DNA of 19,360 nucleotides, from positions 1-19,360 of the forward strand of contig DFLE01000014.1 of the NCBI GenBank assembly GCA_002373375.1, read 5' to 3'. The notes under the pieces are model-generated. The model made no database searches. It saw only the letters and a program-made list of their open reading frames with translations, and had not been told where the DNA came from. Shown here one piece after another: positions 1-6,864 of this stretch. The position numbers and the translations under genes are program-made. This stretch comes from Prevotellaceae bacterium UBA3627. Its GTDB lineage: Bacteria > Bacteroidota > Bacteroidia > Bacteroidales > Bacteroidaceae. Each line of letters starts with the position of its first letter. The stretch's first letter is position 1.

Positions 1-306
1 GGCGAGGTTACGGCGATAGAACGCATTTGACTCCTCTGCCGTAGAGAATCCCGCATACTGACGTATGGTCCACGGACGGAACGGATACATCATTGAATAT
101 GGGCCACGAAGATATGGCGGTATGCCTGCCACGAAGTCCAGATGCTCCATGCCCTCAAGGTCTTCCTTGGTATATACGGGCTTCACCTGTATGTGCTCAG
201 GTGTCTTCCACACATATTGTATGTCATTATCTTTTTGCCACTTGGCTCCATCAGCCTTCTCTATGCCAGAGAAGACATCTATGTTTTTAAAATCTTTTCT
301 GGTCAT
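1..306 (-). CDS. mutB: Methylmalonyl-CoA mutase large (B12-binding) subunit, N-terminal part only
   Basis: This is the first 102 codons of the large subunit of adenosylcobalamin-dependent methylmalonyl-CoA mutase; the rest lies beyond base 1. The enzyme interconverts succinyl-CoA and (R)-methylmalonyl-CoA in the cytoplasm, in the succinate-to-propionate route. The visible part includes the family's hallmark N-terminal stretch RGPYSMMYPFRPWTIRQYAG followed by FSTAEESNAFYRRNLA, which lines the CoA-ester channel. The ATG at 306-304 begins 4 bases after the mutA stop codon (TAA, 313-311), so the genes are almost certainly co-transcribed and probably translationally coupled. There is no clear Shine-Dalgarno sequence, as is usual in Bacteroidota. 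The B12-binding domain should be in the missing part. Identity is very secure; completeness cannot be judged. Confidence 0.95.
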   Translation of the reverse strand, partial: MTRKDFKNIDVFSGIEKADGAKWQKDNDIQYVWKTPEHIQVKPVYTKEDLEGMEHLDFVAGIPPYLRGPYSMMYPFRPWTIRQYAGFSTAEESNAFYRRNLA

Positions 307-310
307 AATC

Positions 311-2167
311 TTACTCTATTCCTAATTTGTGATTATACTCTTTTAATGTCTCAAGTTGGTTTACCTTCACGTGTATGAAGTTTTCTATACCTGCAGCTTT
401 CAGGTCGTCGGCACATGCCGGAGCACCTGCCACGACGAACATTGCCCTGCCGTCAAGGTACTTGAATGCAGGAATAGCATATTCCGCATATTCATCGTCT
501 GAAGAACAGAGAACCACAATATCTGCATTGGCAGCAAGGGCAGCATCAATGCCTTCCTCTACAGAACCGAAGCCGAGATTATCCATAACCTTATAGCCTG
601 CAGATGCGAGGAAGTTGCATGAGAACTGTGCTCGAGCCTGTCTCCATACGAGGTTGCCTATGGTAAGCATAAATGCCACTGGCTGCTTAGGAGCCTGCTC
701 TGTTGCAAGACGTAACTGCTCGAAGTCTGCCGCAAGGCGCGTGGCGTTTATTGCCTTATATGCCGTTTCATCTTTATGTCCGCAGCCACAGCTGTGCTCT
801 AACGGACGCTTGCCGTCAGACTTCTCAGTAAAGTTAGGGAACTGGTTCGTACCGAGTATGAACTCTCTGCGCTGTGCCGCCAGTGTGTGGCGCTTCTCGT
901 TAGTAGCGTTTATGTCATCTTGCACTGACCCTGCCTTTATCGCAGCTAAGAAACCGCCTTCGTCTTCCACCTTCAGGAATATTTTCCATGCCTCTGCGGC
1001 AAGCGACGTTGTCAGCTCCTCTATATAATAGGAACCTGCTCCCGGGTCAACCACGGTATTGAAATGACACTCTTCCTTCAACAGCAACTGCTGGTTGCGG
1101 GCTATGCGCTCCGAGAAGTCATTAGGTGTCTCGTATGCGGCGTCAAACGGTGTCACTACTATAGAGTGCACACCTCCCAGCGCAGCCGACATGGTCTCGG
1201 TCTGTGAGCGCAAGAGGTTGACATGTGCATCAAACAGTGTCATATTGTAAGTAGTCGTCACGGCATTGACACACATCTGGCAAGCGCAGTCACACTTTGG
1301 CTCATACTGCTTTACTATGTTTGCCCACAGCAGTCTGGCTGCACGGAATTTTGCTATCTCCATGAAATAGTTTTCCGACACGCCCATATTAAACTTTATC
1401 TTGCGTGCGGCAAGCGTTGCGTCAACACCGGCATCAGTCAACTGCTGCAGATATTCATTACCCCATGCCAGCGCATAGCCTAACTCCTGCACGATGTATG
1501 CCCCCGCATTGTTCAGCGATGCGGCATTTACCGTTATGCAGCGGAAATTAGGATATTCACGCAGTGTCTCGACTATAGGTTTGGCAAACTGCAGTATTGG
1601 CTCCACAGCCTTGCCCTGCATCACCATCTTCTCCATAGGGTCCCAGTCTATAGAACCCACGACCTTTTCCTTGTCGTAGCCTTTCTTCTCAAAGTACTCC
1701 ACAAGTATCTGTGCCAGCTCGAGGGAATGGCGCTTGCAGGTGCTGAAGTTCACCTCCACGATGTCACAGTATATTCCTTCGAGCAGCTGCTCCACGAACT
1801 CGGCGCTCACCTTCTTGCCAGGAATCTTGAATGACAGCGAGTCAATACCCTTGTTCAATATATCAAGGGCATGTGCATTAGCCTCCTTGGCATCATCGGC
1901 TTTTATCTCCTGCCTGATGTACCATGTGTTGTCATCCTTCTTGTTGCCCCTGACAAACGGAAACTCGCCAGGCAGGGCATTGGGAGTCTGCAGTTTCTCC
2001 ACATCCTCCCTACGGTAAAAAGGCTGTACGTTGAATCCTTCCGGAGTACGCCATACTAAACGTTTTTGAAAATCGGCGCCCTTCAGGTCCACTTGAATCT
2101 TGTCAAGCCACTCCTGAGTAGAGGGTGCCTGAAACTCCGAGAAGAGTTTCTCCTTTGTGTTATTCAT
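311..2167 (-). CDS. mutA: Methylmalonyl-CoA mutase small (non-catalytic) subunit
   Basis: The 618-residue product is the small subunit of the heterodimeric mutase and partners with the large subunit encoded next. It has the same layout as the large subunit: a TIM-barrel-like N-terminal mutase domain (roughly 30-470) and a C-terminal Rossmann-like domain (about 496-618) that resembles the B12-binding domain. The cobalt-ligating DxHxxG motif of true B12-binding domains is absent; the corresponding place reads GNLVWRQARAQF. This is normal for the small subunit, which is structural and does not bind cobalamin. Length matches the family. The start at 2167 gives the usual beginning (TKEKLFSEFQAPSTQEWLDK) and lies about 55 bases downstream of a good Bacteroidota promoter. 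The 4-base gap to mutB indicates an operon. No cobalamin riboswitch-like structure was recognised in the 179-base upstream gap. Confidence 0.95.
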   Translation of the reverse strand: MNNTKEKLFSEFQAPSTQEWLDKIQVDLKGADFQKRLVWRTPEGFNVQPFYRREDVEKLQTPNALPGEFPFVRGNKKDDNTWYIRQEIKADDAKEANAHALDILNKGIDSLSFKIPGKKVSAEFVEQLLEGIYCDIVEVNFSTCKRHSLELAQILVEYFEKKGYDKEKVVGSIDWDPMEKMVMQGKAVEPILQFAKPIVETLREYPNFRCITVNAASLNNAGAYIVQELGYALAWGNEYLQQLTDAGVDATLAARKIKFNMGVSENYFMEIAKFRAARLLWANIVKQYEPKCDCACQMCVNAVTTTYNMTLFDAHVNLLRSQTETMSAALGGVHSIVVTPFDAAYETPNDFSERIARNQQLLLKEECHFNTVVDPGAGSYYIEELTTSLAAEAWKIFLKVEDEGGFLAAIKAGSVQDDINATNEKRHTLAAQRREFILGTNQFPNFTEKSDGKRPLEHSCGCGHKDETAYKAINATRLAADFEQLRLATEQAPKQPVAFMLTIGNLVWRQARAQFSCNFLASAGYKVMDNLGFGSVEEGIDAALAANADIVVLCSSDDEYAEYAIPAFKYLDGRAMFVVAGAPACADDLKAAGIENFIHVKVNQLETLKEYNHKLGIE

Positions 2168-2223
2168 ATTATTAATTTTGTATTGTAATTGTTAGTTTTA
2201 TGTAGATTGATTTAGCTTTACTG

Positions 2224-2257
2224 CAAATTTAATATTTTTTTCTTATTATTTATCAAG
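2224..2257 (-). promoter_or_regulatory. Predicted promoter of mutAB
   Basis: On the minus strand, TAAATTTG (2231-2224) matches the Bacteroidota -7 consensus TAnnTTTG. A TTGA (2257-2254), a partial match to the -33 TTTG element, lies 21 bases upstream. The inferred transcript would start near 2217 and have a 5' leader of about 50 bases before the mutA ATG. This is inferred from consensus and spacing only. Confidence 0.55.
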
Positions 2258-2288
2258 TGCGCACATTTTTTTACAACATTTAACGGAA

Positions 2289-2325
2289 ATGGGGATGTAC
2301 CAACCAAATGTCGGCACATCCCCAT
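2289..2325 (-). terminator. Hairpin after the DUF3791/DUF3990 gene set, probable terminator
   Basis: A 10-bp perfect stem (ATGGGGATGT 2289-2298 with ACATCCCCAT 2316-2325) encloses a 17-base loop; two further C-G pairs beyond one mismatch could close the loop further. It lies just downstream of the 73-codon gene that ends at 2347 and upstream of the mutAB promoter, where the end of the accessory transcript is expected. The U-tract on the minus strand is weak, so intrinsic termination is plausible but not certain. Confidence 0.45.
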
Positions 2326-2346
2326 ATTCATATCACACACTAATAT

Positions 2347-2568
2347 TTATGCAGGTTGCAATTCATCTGTCAGAAAACTATACACATAGCCCGAAGACTG
2401 AAAGAAAAGCCCTGTCTTAGGATTGCTCAATTTCTCAAACAGACGAGAGGTATAGACAGCGTCAAAAGCCTGCTCCATAGAGAGACCACGCTCGTCCATC
2501 AGCCGGGAGATAAGGTCTTTGACTATCTCCTCTTTCATATTCTGAAATTCCGCCTGTGATACCTTCAT
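2347..2568 (-). CDS. Small conserved protein, third gene of the DUF3791-DUF3990 module
   Basis: The 73-residue product is of unknown function. It is probably mostly helical in its first half (EEIVKDLISRLMDERGLSM, then EQAFDAVYTSRLFEKL), followed by a conserved-looking GLFFQSSGYVYSFLTDEL segment. It has no signal peptide or membrane segment. Its ATG overlaps the stop of the DUF3990 gene by 4 bases (ATGA, 2568-2565), so it is translationally coupled to it. I recall short proteins of this kind beside DUF3990 genes in Bacteroidota, but cannot name a domain with confidence. Position and size suit a partner or antidote of the DUF3990 protein; this is inference. The gene is real on the evidence of coupling and of an open frame that fills the space to the terminator. 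Confidence 0.75.
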   Translation of the reverse strand: MKVSQAEFQNMKEEIVKDLISRLMDERGLSMEQAFDAVYTSRLFEKLSNPKTGLFFQSSGYVYSFLTDELQPA

Positions 2569-3044
2569 CTGCTTGTTTGCTTTATCAATTTGTCAACAGC
2601 TCTCTGAGTACAGAAAGCATACTGGAATGTGATACCCTTGATATACTGGATGCGCTTCAGGAATTCCTCAAAGGAAATGTAACCTTGTTTATAACGTGTT
2701 ATCTGGGCACCAATGCGGTCGTTAGCGATAGGACCATACACAATATCGTAATCATGCAGTGTCCTGCCGTTTGGTTCTGTTCGATGGTCATAGACAAAGT
2801 GTGCCCACTCCTCAGTATAATCCTCAAACCGCTTGATTTGAAACTGCTCGTAAAGCGACTCGTCAAACTCATACACGTTGACTACAGGAGCAGCATCTTC
2901 AAATTCTGCACGGAACTGCGCCATCTCCAGTGCCTGCTGTTCATCATCTGACAGATAGAATGCCCTGCCAAAATCCTTGTTGGGCTTAGACTTCGCTAAG
3001 TCAACATGAGGAATCTCAACGGTTGAACCATGATAAAGTTTCAT
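2565..3044 (-). CDS. DUF3990 family protein, ADP-ribosyltransferase-like candidate toxin
   Basis: The 159-residue product has the features I associate with DUF3990: LYHGS near the N-terminus (H5, G6, S7), then KDFGRAFYLSDDEQQALEMA (24-43), YDIVYGPIANDR (99-110) and a C-terminal FQYAFCTQRAVDKL (140-153). The H...FGRAFYLS pattern resembles the NAD-binding core of ADP-ribosyltransferases (His, then an aromatic-Tyr strand). Q141 and its neighbours lie where the third signature residue would be expected. The protein is cytoplasmic with no signal peptide. Both flanking genes overlap it by 4 bases (ATGA), giving a tight three-gene unit with a DUF3791 protein. The family biochemistry is not known to me; a toxin or effector that modifies a cellular target is inferred from the fold-like motifs and operon form. 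It is not DarT (DUF4433) by motif. Confidence 0.8.
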   Translation of the reverse strand: MKLYHGSTVEIPHVDLAKSKPNKDFGRAFYLSDDEQQALEMAQFRAEFEDAAPVVNVYEFDESLYEQFQIKRFEDYTEEWAHFVYDHRTEPNGRTLHDYDIVYGPIANDRIGAQITRYKQGYISFEEFLKRIQYIKGITFQYAFCTQRAVDKLIKQTSR

Positions 3045-3298
3045 AGGTTTCCGCCCCTCCTTTGGCAGTATTCCCGCAAGGTCTGGATGTTCTCTTCAAC
3101 CGACAGCGTGTGCATCACGTTGTAATGCTTGTTGCAAAGTGCCAAAGCCCCATACTGGTTGAGGTATCGGTAAGCCATCGCCTCCGACACCCTGCTGTAA
3201 GCAGCGAACTCAGCCACCAACAACACAAGATACTCTATTCTGTCCATTAACTGCTTTGACATAAGCAACTTACTTGTTTTACTCCGCCCTGATGCCAT
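3041..3298 (-). CDS. DUF3791 family protein, putative antitoxin or regulator
   Basis: This small protein belongs to the DUF3791 type: a helical domain with MDRIEYLVLLVAEFA, then AMAYRYLNQYGALALCNKHY, NVMHTLSVEENIQTLREYC and a GG near the end. It contains no classical helix-turn-helix that I can assert. It is the first gene of the three-gene set and overlaps the DUF3990 gene by 4 bases. The frame is open back to an ATG at 3343, but that ATG lies upstream of the predicted transcription start (near 3325), inside a promoter palindrome. A start at 3298 (MASGRSKTSK) or 3307 is therefore preferred. The ATG at 3259 (MSKQLMDRIEYLV) is closest to the usual beginning of the family and remains possible. 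A role in neutralising or controlling the DUF3990 protein is inferred from context. Confidence 0.75.
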   Translation of the reverse strand: MASGRSKTSKLLMSKQLMDRIEYLVLLVAEFAAYSRVSEAMAYRYLNQYGALALCNKHYNVMHTLSVEENIQTLREYCQRRGGNL

Positions 3299-3316
3299 AT
3301 ATAACATCCGCACAGG

Positions 3317-3340
3317 TGTAACTTTGTTCACAAAGTTACA
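3317..3340. promoter_or_regulatory. 24-bp palindrome overlapping the promoter, probable operator
   Basis: Two perfect 10-base arms (TGTAACTTTG, 3317-3326; CAAAGTTACA, 3331-3340) flank a 4-base centre TTCA. The right arm, read on the minus strand, contains the -7 box TAACTTTG of the predicted promoter for the DUF3791 gene set. A dimeric repressor bound here would block transcription. This arrangement is typical of autoregulated toxin-antitoxin operons. The protein that binds is unknown. Confidence 0.6.
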
Positions 3341-3362
3341 CATTTATTTTGAATACACCAAA
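3331..3362 (-). promoter_or_regulatory. Promoter of the DUF3791-DUF3990 gene set
   Basis: TTTG (3362-3359) and TAACTTTG (3338-3331) on the minus strand match the Bacteroidota -33 and -7 consensus with a 20-base spacer, the canonical distance. The transcript start is expected near 3325, which excludes the ATG at 3343 as start of the first gene. Confidence 0.7.
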
Positions 3363-3434
3363 TTAATCATAACGATTTTGTCCTATTTTGGCACCTTACT
3401 CAACCCCGTTTTCCTTGCGATATTTCAAAACTTT

Positions 3435-3494
3435 TTACAACTGATTTCGTACAGCCGATTCTACAGCAGTTTGTAACTCATTGATAATCAGTGA
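3435..3494. repeat. Imperfect inverted repeats in the intergenic region
   Basis: TTACAACTG (3435-3443) and CAGTTTGTAA (3467-3476) form an inverted repeat with one bulged base. Just after it, TCATTGAT (3478-3485) and ATCAGTGA (3487-3494) form an 8-bp stem around a single base, with one G-U pair. The remaining bases between 3363 and 3434 hold no gene or structure I can support. The function of these repeats is unknown; they may be decayed parts of the neighbouring repeat family. Confidence 0.35.
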
Positions 3495-3512
3495 CAGGTT
3501 ATAAAAAAGCAC

Positions 3513-3552
3513 TAAAAAACGATAGCTTTTACGTCGTAAAAGCTATCGTTTT
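3513..3552 (-). terminator. 37-base palindrome with minus-strand U-tract, probable hsd operon terminator
   Basis: The segment 3516-3552 is a perfect inverted repeat with 18-base arms around a single T at 3534 (arm AAAACGATAGCTTTTACG). On the minus strand the stem runs into a row of six T (complement of 3519-3514) and another T6 about five bases further on, as in an intrinsic terminator. It lies about 190 bases beyond the hsdR stop codon. It also works structurally on the plus strand, where a shorter T run follows. The sequence of the right arm is the first unit of the adjoining 22-base array, so it may equally be a repeat element. Confidence 0.5.
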
Positions 3553-3711
3553 AGCATGTCAAAGCTATGCTTTCAGGGTGTAAAAGCTATCGAATGACGA
3601 CGTGAAAGCTATCACTTCTCCGTTCAAAAGCCATTTTTTCACCCCTAAAGTGCCGTTTTTCTCCAAAAAATCGCTTTTTTCTCTCCTAGTTTGCTTTTTT
3701 TTATCAACATG
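3536..3711. repeat. Degenerate tandem array with exact 22-base period
   Basis: The core AAAGCTAT begins at 3539, 3561, 3583 and 3605, and its variant AAAGCCAT at 3627, each exactly 22 bases from the last. Units begin GT(A/C/G)AAAGCTAT in the first four copies (3536, 3558, 3580, 3602). Beyond 3645 the period fades into T-rich units such as TAAAGTGCCGTTTTTCTCC and AATCGCTTTTTTCTCTCC. No open frame uses the array. It occupies most of the 440-base space between the hsdR stop and the DUF3791 gene. It differs from a CRISPR array: no spacers of constant length separate perfect repeats. Role unknown: a protein-binding array, an RNA element or an extragenic repeat family. Confidence 0.6.
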
Positions 3712-3739
3712 ATTTATATCAAGCAATGACAAAAATGTC

Positions 3740-6700
3740 CTATTCTTGGTTCTCAGTCCACTGCTCGCATTGTTTCAAAACAATGTTCATGGCGTCTTCT
3801 GCTTCCTCTGGCGGATATTTATACTGTTTCAGCAGTCGTTTCACCAGTCGGCGCATATTGGCACGCTCTGCCTCCCTGCGATTCCAGTCTATGGTGCGGT
3901 TTTTCCTGAGCATGTCGGTCAGCTCTTTTGTCATCGCCACCAACTGGTCATTGGAATAGAAGTCTTTCACTGCCTGCGGACGTGTCAGGGCGTCATAGAA
4001 GGCTTTTTCTTCGTTCGACAAGCCGAGGTCGTTGCCCTGCTGTTCTGCATTCATCATTTCCTGAGCCAGTTTCAAGAGTTCCTGTATTACCTCTTCGTTG
4101 GTAATCATACCGTTGACATAGCGGTTTAGCGTCTTGCTGAATCTCTCACTGAACAACTCGCCTGTTACGATGTTCGAGCGTATCATTGCACGCACCCTTC
4201 CGCGCAGCAGGTCTTCCAGCAGTTTGGCGGCAAGGTTCTTTTCCTTCATCTTCCTTACCTCTTCCATGAATTTCTCGTCGAAGAGTGAGAACTCTGCCTT
4301 CTCATCGAAGAGATTCACCACGCCGTCGCTCTGCACACTTTGTTCTATGAGGGTTACTATGCGCTTGTTTATCTCTCTCTTTGATATCTTGCCGGGGTTC
4401 TGCAGTCGTATTATAAGGATGCGCACCGACTCCATGAAACTTTCCTCAAAGCGTTCTTCCTCTGTCAGCAACGAGCGGCATAGGGTAACTGCCTGGCGCA
4501 ACAGCGAGGCACTTTTTATGAATGCCTTGCAGTCATTTGCCTTTCCAGGAGCTATCATAAAGTTCACACCGCCTTTTATCAGCATGGCGCGCTCTTCCGG
4601 CACACCATGGTAAAACGCGCTGTAGTCATAGCCATGCAGCAGGTCACGGCATATCTCCAGTTGCTCCGTAAACTCCGAGTATGCCTTTTCCTTGATGTCG
4701 TTATTGCCGTAGTTGTCGCGGTCGCGCTTAGTATAGCGTTTCATGGCGTCTTTCAGTGCCGAGGCTATACCCACATAGTCCACTATCAGTCCGCCTGCCT
4801 TCTCCGGAAACACCCTGTTCACCCTGGCAATGGCTTGCATCAGGTTATGTTCCTTCATCGGCTTATATACATACATCGTGGCGAGCGACGGCACGTCAAA
4901 GCCCGTAAGCCACATATCCACCACGATGGCTATCTTCATCGGGTCGTCCTCATCCTTGAATTTCTTGGCAAGCTCTTTCTTGTATGCCTTGCCGCCTATG
5001 ATGTCTGCCCACTCCTCCGGGTCTTGGTTGCCGCTGGTCATCACCACCTTCACCTTCTCTGTCCAGTCGGGGCGCAGTTCAAGTATGCGGCGGTATATCT
5101 TCATGGCTATCGGACGCGAGTATGCCACTATCATTGCCTTGCCGCAGCATACGTACTGGCGGTTCTTCTCATAGTGGTCTATGATGTCTGTCACGAGGTC
5201 GTTGACGGTCACGTCGTTGCCCAGCAGGGCATCCATGTGCGACATCTCTTTCTTGTTTTCCTCAAGGTCCACCTCTGACGCTCCTTCGTCTCTCAGCTTG
5301 TCATACTCGGCGTCTATCTTGGCGAGTATCTCGTCATCGAGCTTCAGCTTTATCACGCGGCTTTCGTAATACACCGGGCGCGTAGCACCGTCATTCACCG
5401 CCTGCGTCATGTCATATACGTCAATGTCGTCGCCAAACACCTCGCGTGTGTCCCTGTCCTTGTCTGATATCGGCGTACCCGTGAAGCCTATGTATGAGGC
5501 ATGGGGCAGCGAGTTGCGTATCTTGCGTGCCGCACCTATATGCACGTTGCCTTCAGTATCTATCTTCTCTTCCATGCCATACTGCCCACGGTGGGCTTCA
5601 TCGGTCATCACTATGATGTTCTGGCGCTCTGACAGCGCACCATCCCAGTTGTCAAACTTCTGCATGGTGGTGAATATGATGCCGCCTGAATTACGATTCT
5701 TGAGTAATGCCTTCAGCGAGGTGTCGTCGCCTTCGGTGTTCCTGCTGGTACACTGCACTGCGCGCTGGCGCAGGAAGTCAACGGTGCGCGAGAACTGTCC
5801 GTACAACTGTTCGTCAAGGTCGTTGCGGTCTGTTATCACCACTATGGTGGGGTTCATCTGCTGCACCTTGGGGTGATGTGCCAGGAACACCATCGAGAGG
5901 CTCTTGCCTGAGCCTTGCGTATGCCAGAACACGCCTATCTTGCCGTCGCCCCTTACGGCTTCTTCCGTCCTCACGGCGGCTTTCTCCACGGCGTAATACT
6001 GGTGGTAGCCTGCCAGTATCTTGGCGTAGCCGCCCTCTCGCACGTCAAAGAGCATATAGTTCTTCAGCAGGTTGAGCAGCGTGTCCGGCGTAAACACCGA
6101 CTTGAAGGCTATGTCATAGTCTGCCACCTCGCCCGTAGGCTGTTTCCACTCCATGTAGCGGTCTTCCTTGGCTGTCACCGTGCCTATCTTCGTCAGCGCC
6201 ATGTCGCTCATCACGTTGAAGGCGTTATATATAAATAAGGAGGGGATGTATTTCTGGTAGTTCCTCAGCTGCAGGTATGCCTCGCTGGCATCGGTGTCTT
6301 CCCTGCTGGGCGATTTCAGTTCTATTACCACCAGCGGCAGTCCGTTCACGAACACCACGATGTCGGGGCGCTTGGTGTCAAGTTCCTGCACCGTATATTG
6401 GTTTACCACCATGAAGTCGTTATTCCCCGGATTGTCAAAGTCTATCAGCCTTACTATCCTTGTCTTCTGTCCCTGCTGCGTCTCTATGCGCTCGTTGTCC
6501 CTGCCGTAATATGCAAGGTCCTCGCGTGCCATGCCTGTGTCTTCTTCGCTGGCATCGGGGTATGCAGCGCCGCTGTATGTCACCTCTATGCCATACTGCA
6601 GCATCTGCGTGAACTTGAAGTTACATTCATACAGCGACGAGCCTTCTATCTGGTGCAGCTTCTTCACTGCATCGTCTATGGCAACAAGGGGCAATGCAGG

Positions 6701-6859
6701 GTTAATGCGTTGCAGTGCCTCCTGCAACACATCGTCCAGCACAGGGTTGCTGTAGTCACGCTCAATGTCGGGACCGTACTTTTTGTTGTATCCCAACTCC
6801 TGAAACAGGGCCATCAATGCCTGCTCGTAAGTGTTCTCAGAAAAAATGTCTGTTGCCAT
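3740..6859 (-). CDS. hsdR: Type I restriction enzyme, R subunit (HsdR)
   Basis: The 1039-residue product is the endonuclease and DNA-translocase subunit of a type I restriction-modification complex. The N-terminal nuclease domain shows D166, E180-L-K182 (PD-(D/E)xK) and the QxxxY motif at 197-201. The superfamily 2 translocase follows: QGSGKS Walker A (315-320), DEAH (420-423), GFTGTP (458-463), WLTGFDVPSLATMYVYKP (650-667) and QAIARVNR (675-682). The C-terminal helical region (about 750-1035) is of the HsdR C-terminal/DUF3387 type and binds the MTase core. Length is normal and every key residue looked for is present, so it is probably active. It begins 5 bases after the second four-helix gene and is the last gene of the operon. 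Confidence 0.96.
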   Translation of the reverse strand: MATDIFSENTYEQALMALFQELGYNKKYGPDIERDYSNPVLDDVLQEALQRINPALPLVAIDDAVKKLHQIEGSSLYECNFKFTQMLQYGIEVTYSGAAYPDASEEDTGMAREDLAYYGRDNERIETQQGQKTRIVRLIDFDNPGNNDFMVVNQYTVQELDTKRPDIVVFVNGLPLVVIELKSPSREDTDASEAYLQLRNYQKYIPSLFIYNAFNVMSDMALTKIGTVTAKEDRYMEWKQPTGEVADYDIAFKSVFTPDTLLNLLKNYMLFDVREGGYAKILAGYHQYYAVEKAAVRTEEAVRGDGKIGVFWHTQGSGKSLSMVFLAHHPKVQQMNPTIVVITDRNDLDEQLYGQFSRTVDFLRQRAVQCTSRNTEGDDTSLKALLKNRNSGGIIFTTMQKFDNWDGALSERQNIIVMTDEAHRGQYGMEEKIDTEGNVHIGAARKIRNSLPHASYIGFTGTPISDKDRDTREVFGDDIDVYDMTQAVNDGATRPVYYESRVIKLKLDDEILAKIDAEYDKLRDEGASEVDLEENKKEMSHMDALLGNDVTVNDLVTDIIDHYEKNRQYVCCGKAMIVAYSRPIAMKIYRRILELRPDWTEKVKVVMTSGNQDPEEWADIIGGKAYKKELAKKFKDEDDPMKIAIVVDMWLTGFDVPSLATMYVYKPMKEHNLMQAIARVNRVFPEKAGGLIVDYVGIASALKDAMKRYTKRDRDNYGNNDIKEKAYSEFTEQLEICRDLLHGYDYSAFYHGVPEERAMLIKGGVNFMIAPGKANDCKAFIKSASLLRQAVTLCRSLLTEEERFEESFMESVRILIIRLQNPGKISKREINKRIVTLIEQSVQSDGVVNLFDEKAEFSLFDEKFMEEVRKMKEKNLAAKLLEDLLRGRVRAMIRSNIVTGELFSERFSKTLNRYVNGMITNEEVIQELLKLAQEMMNAEQQGNDLGLSNEEKAFYDALTRPQAVKDFYSNDQLVAMTKELTDMLRKNRTIDWNRREAERANMRRLVKRLLKQYKYPPEEAEDAMNIVLKQCEQWTENQE

Positions 6860-6864
6860 AGTGA

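Noticed and set aside
2168..2346. Cobalamin riboswitch upstream of mutA
   Set aside because: The 179-base gap contains a promoter and a terminator-like hairpin belonging to the neighbouring unit; no B12-box-like element was recognised and the remaining leader of about 50 bases is too short.
3536..3711. Possible CRISPR array
   Set aside because: The period is 22 bases in total, too short for repeat plus spacer; the cores are only 8 bases and no cas gene is present.
4607..5278. Long plus-strand open frame of 223 codons
   Set aside because: It lies entirely inside hsdR on the opposite strand, has no family motif, and reflects hsdR codon bias.
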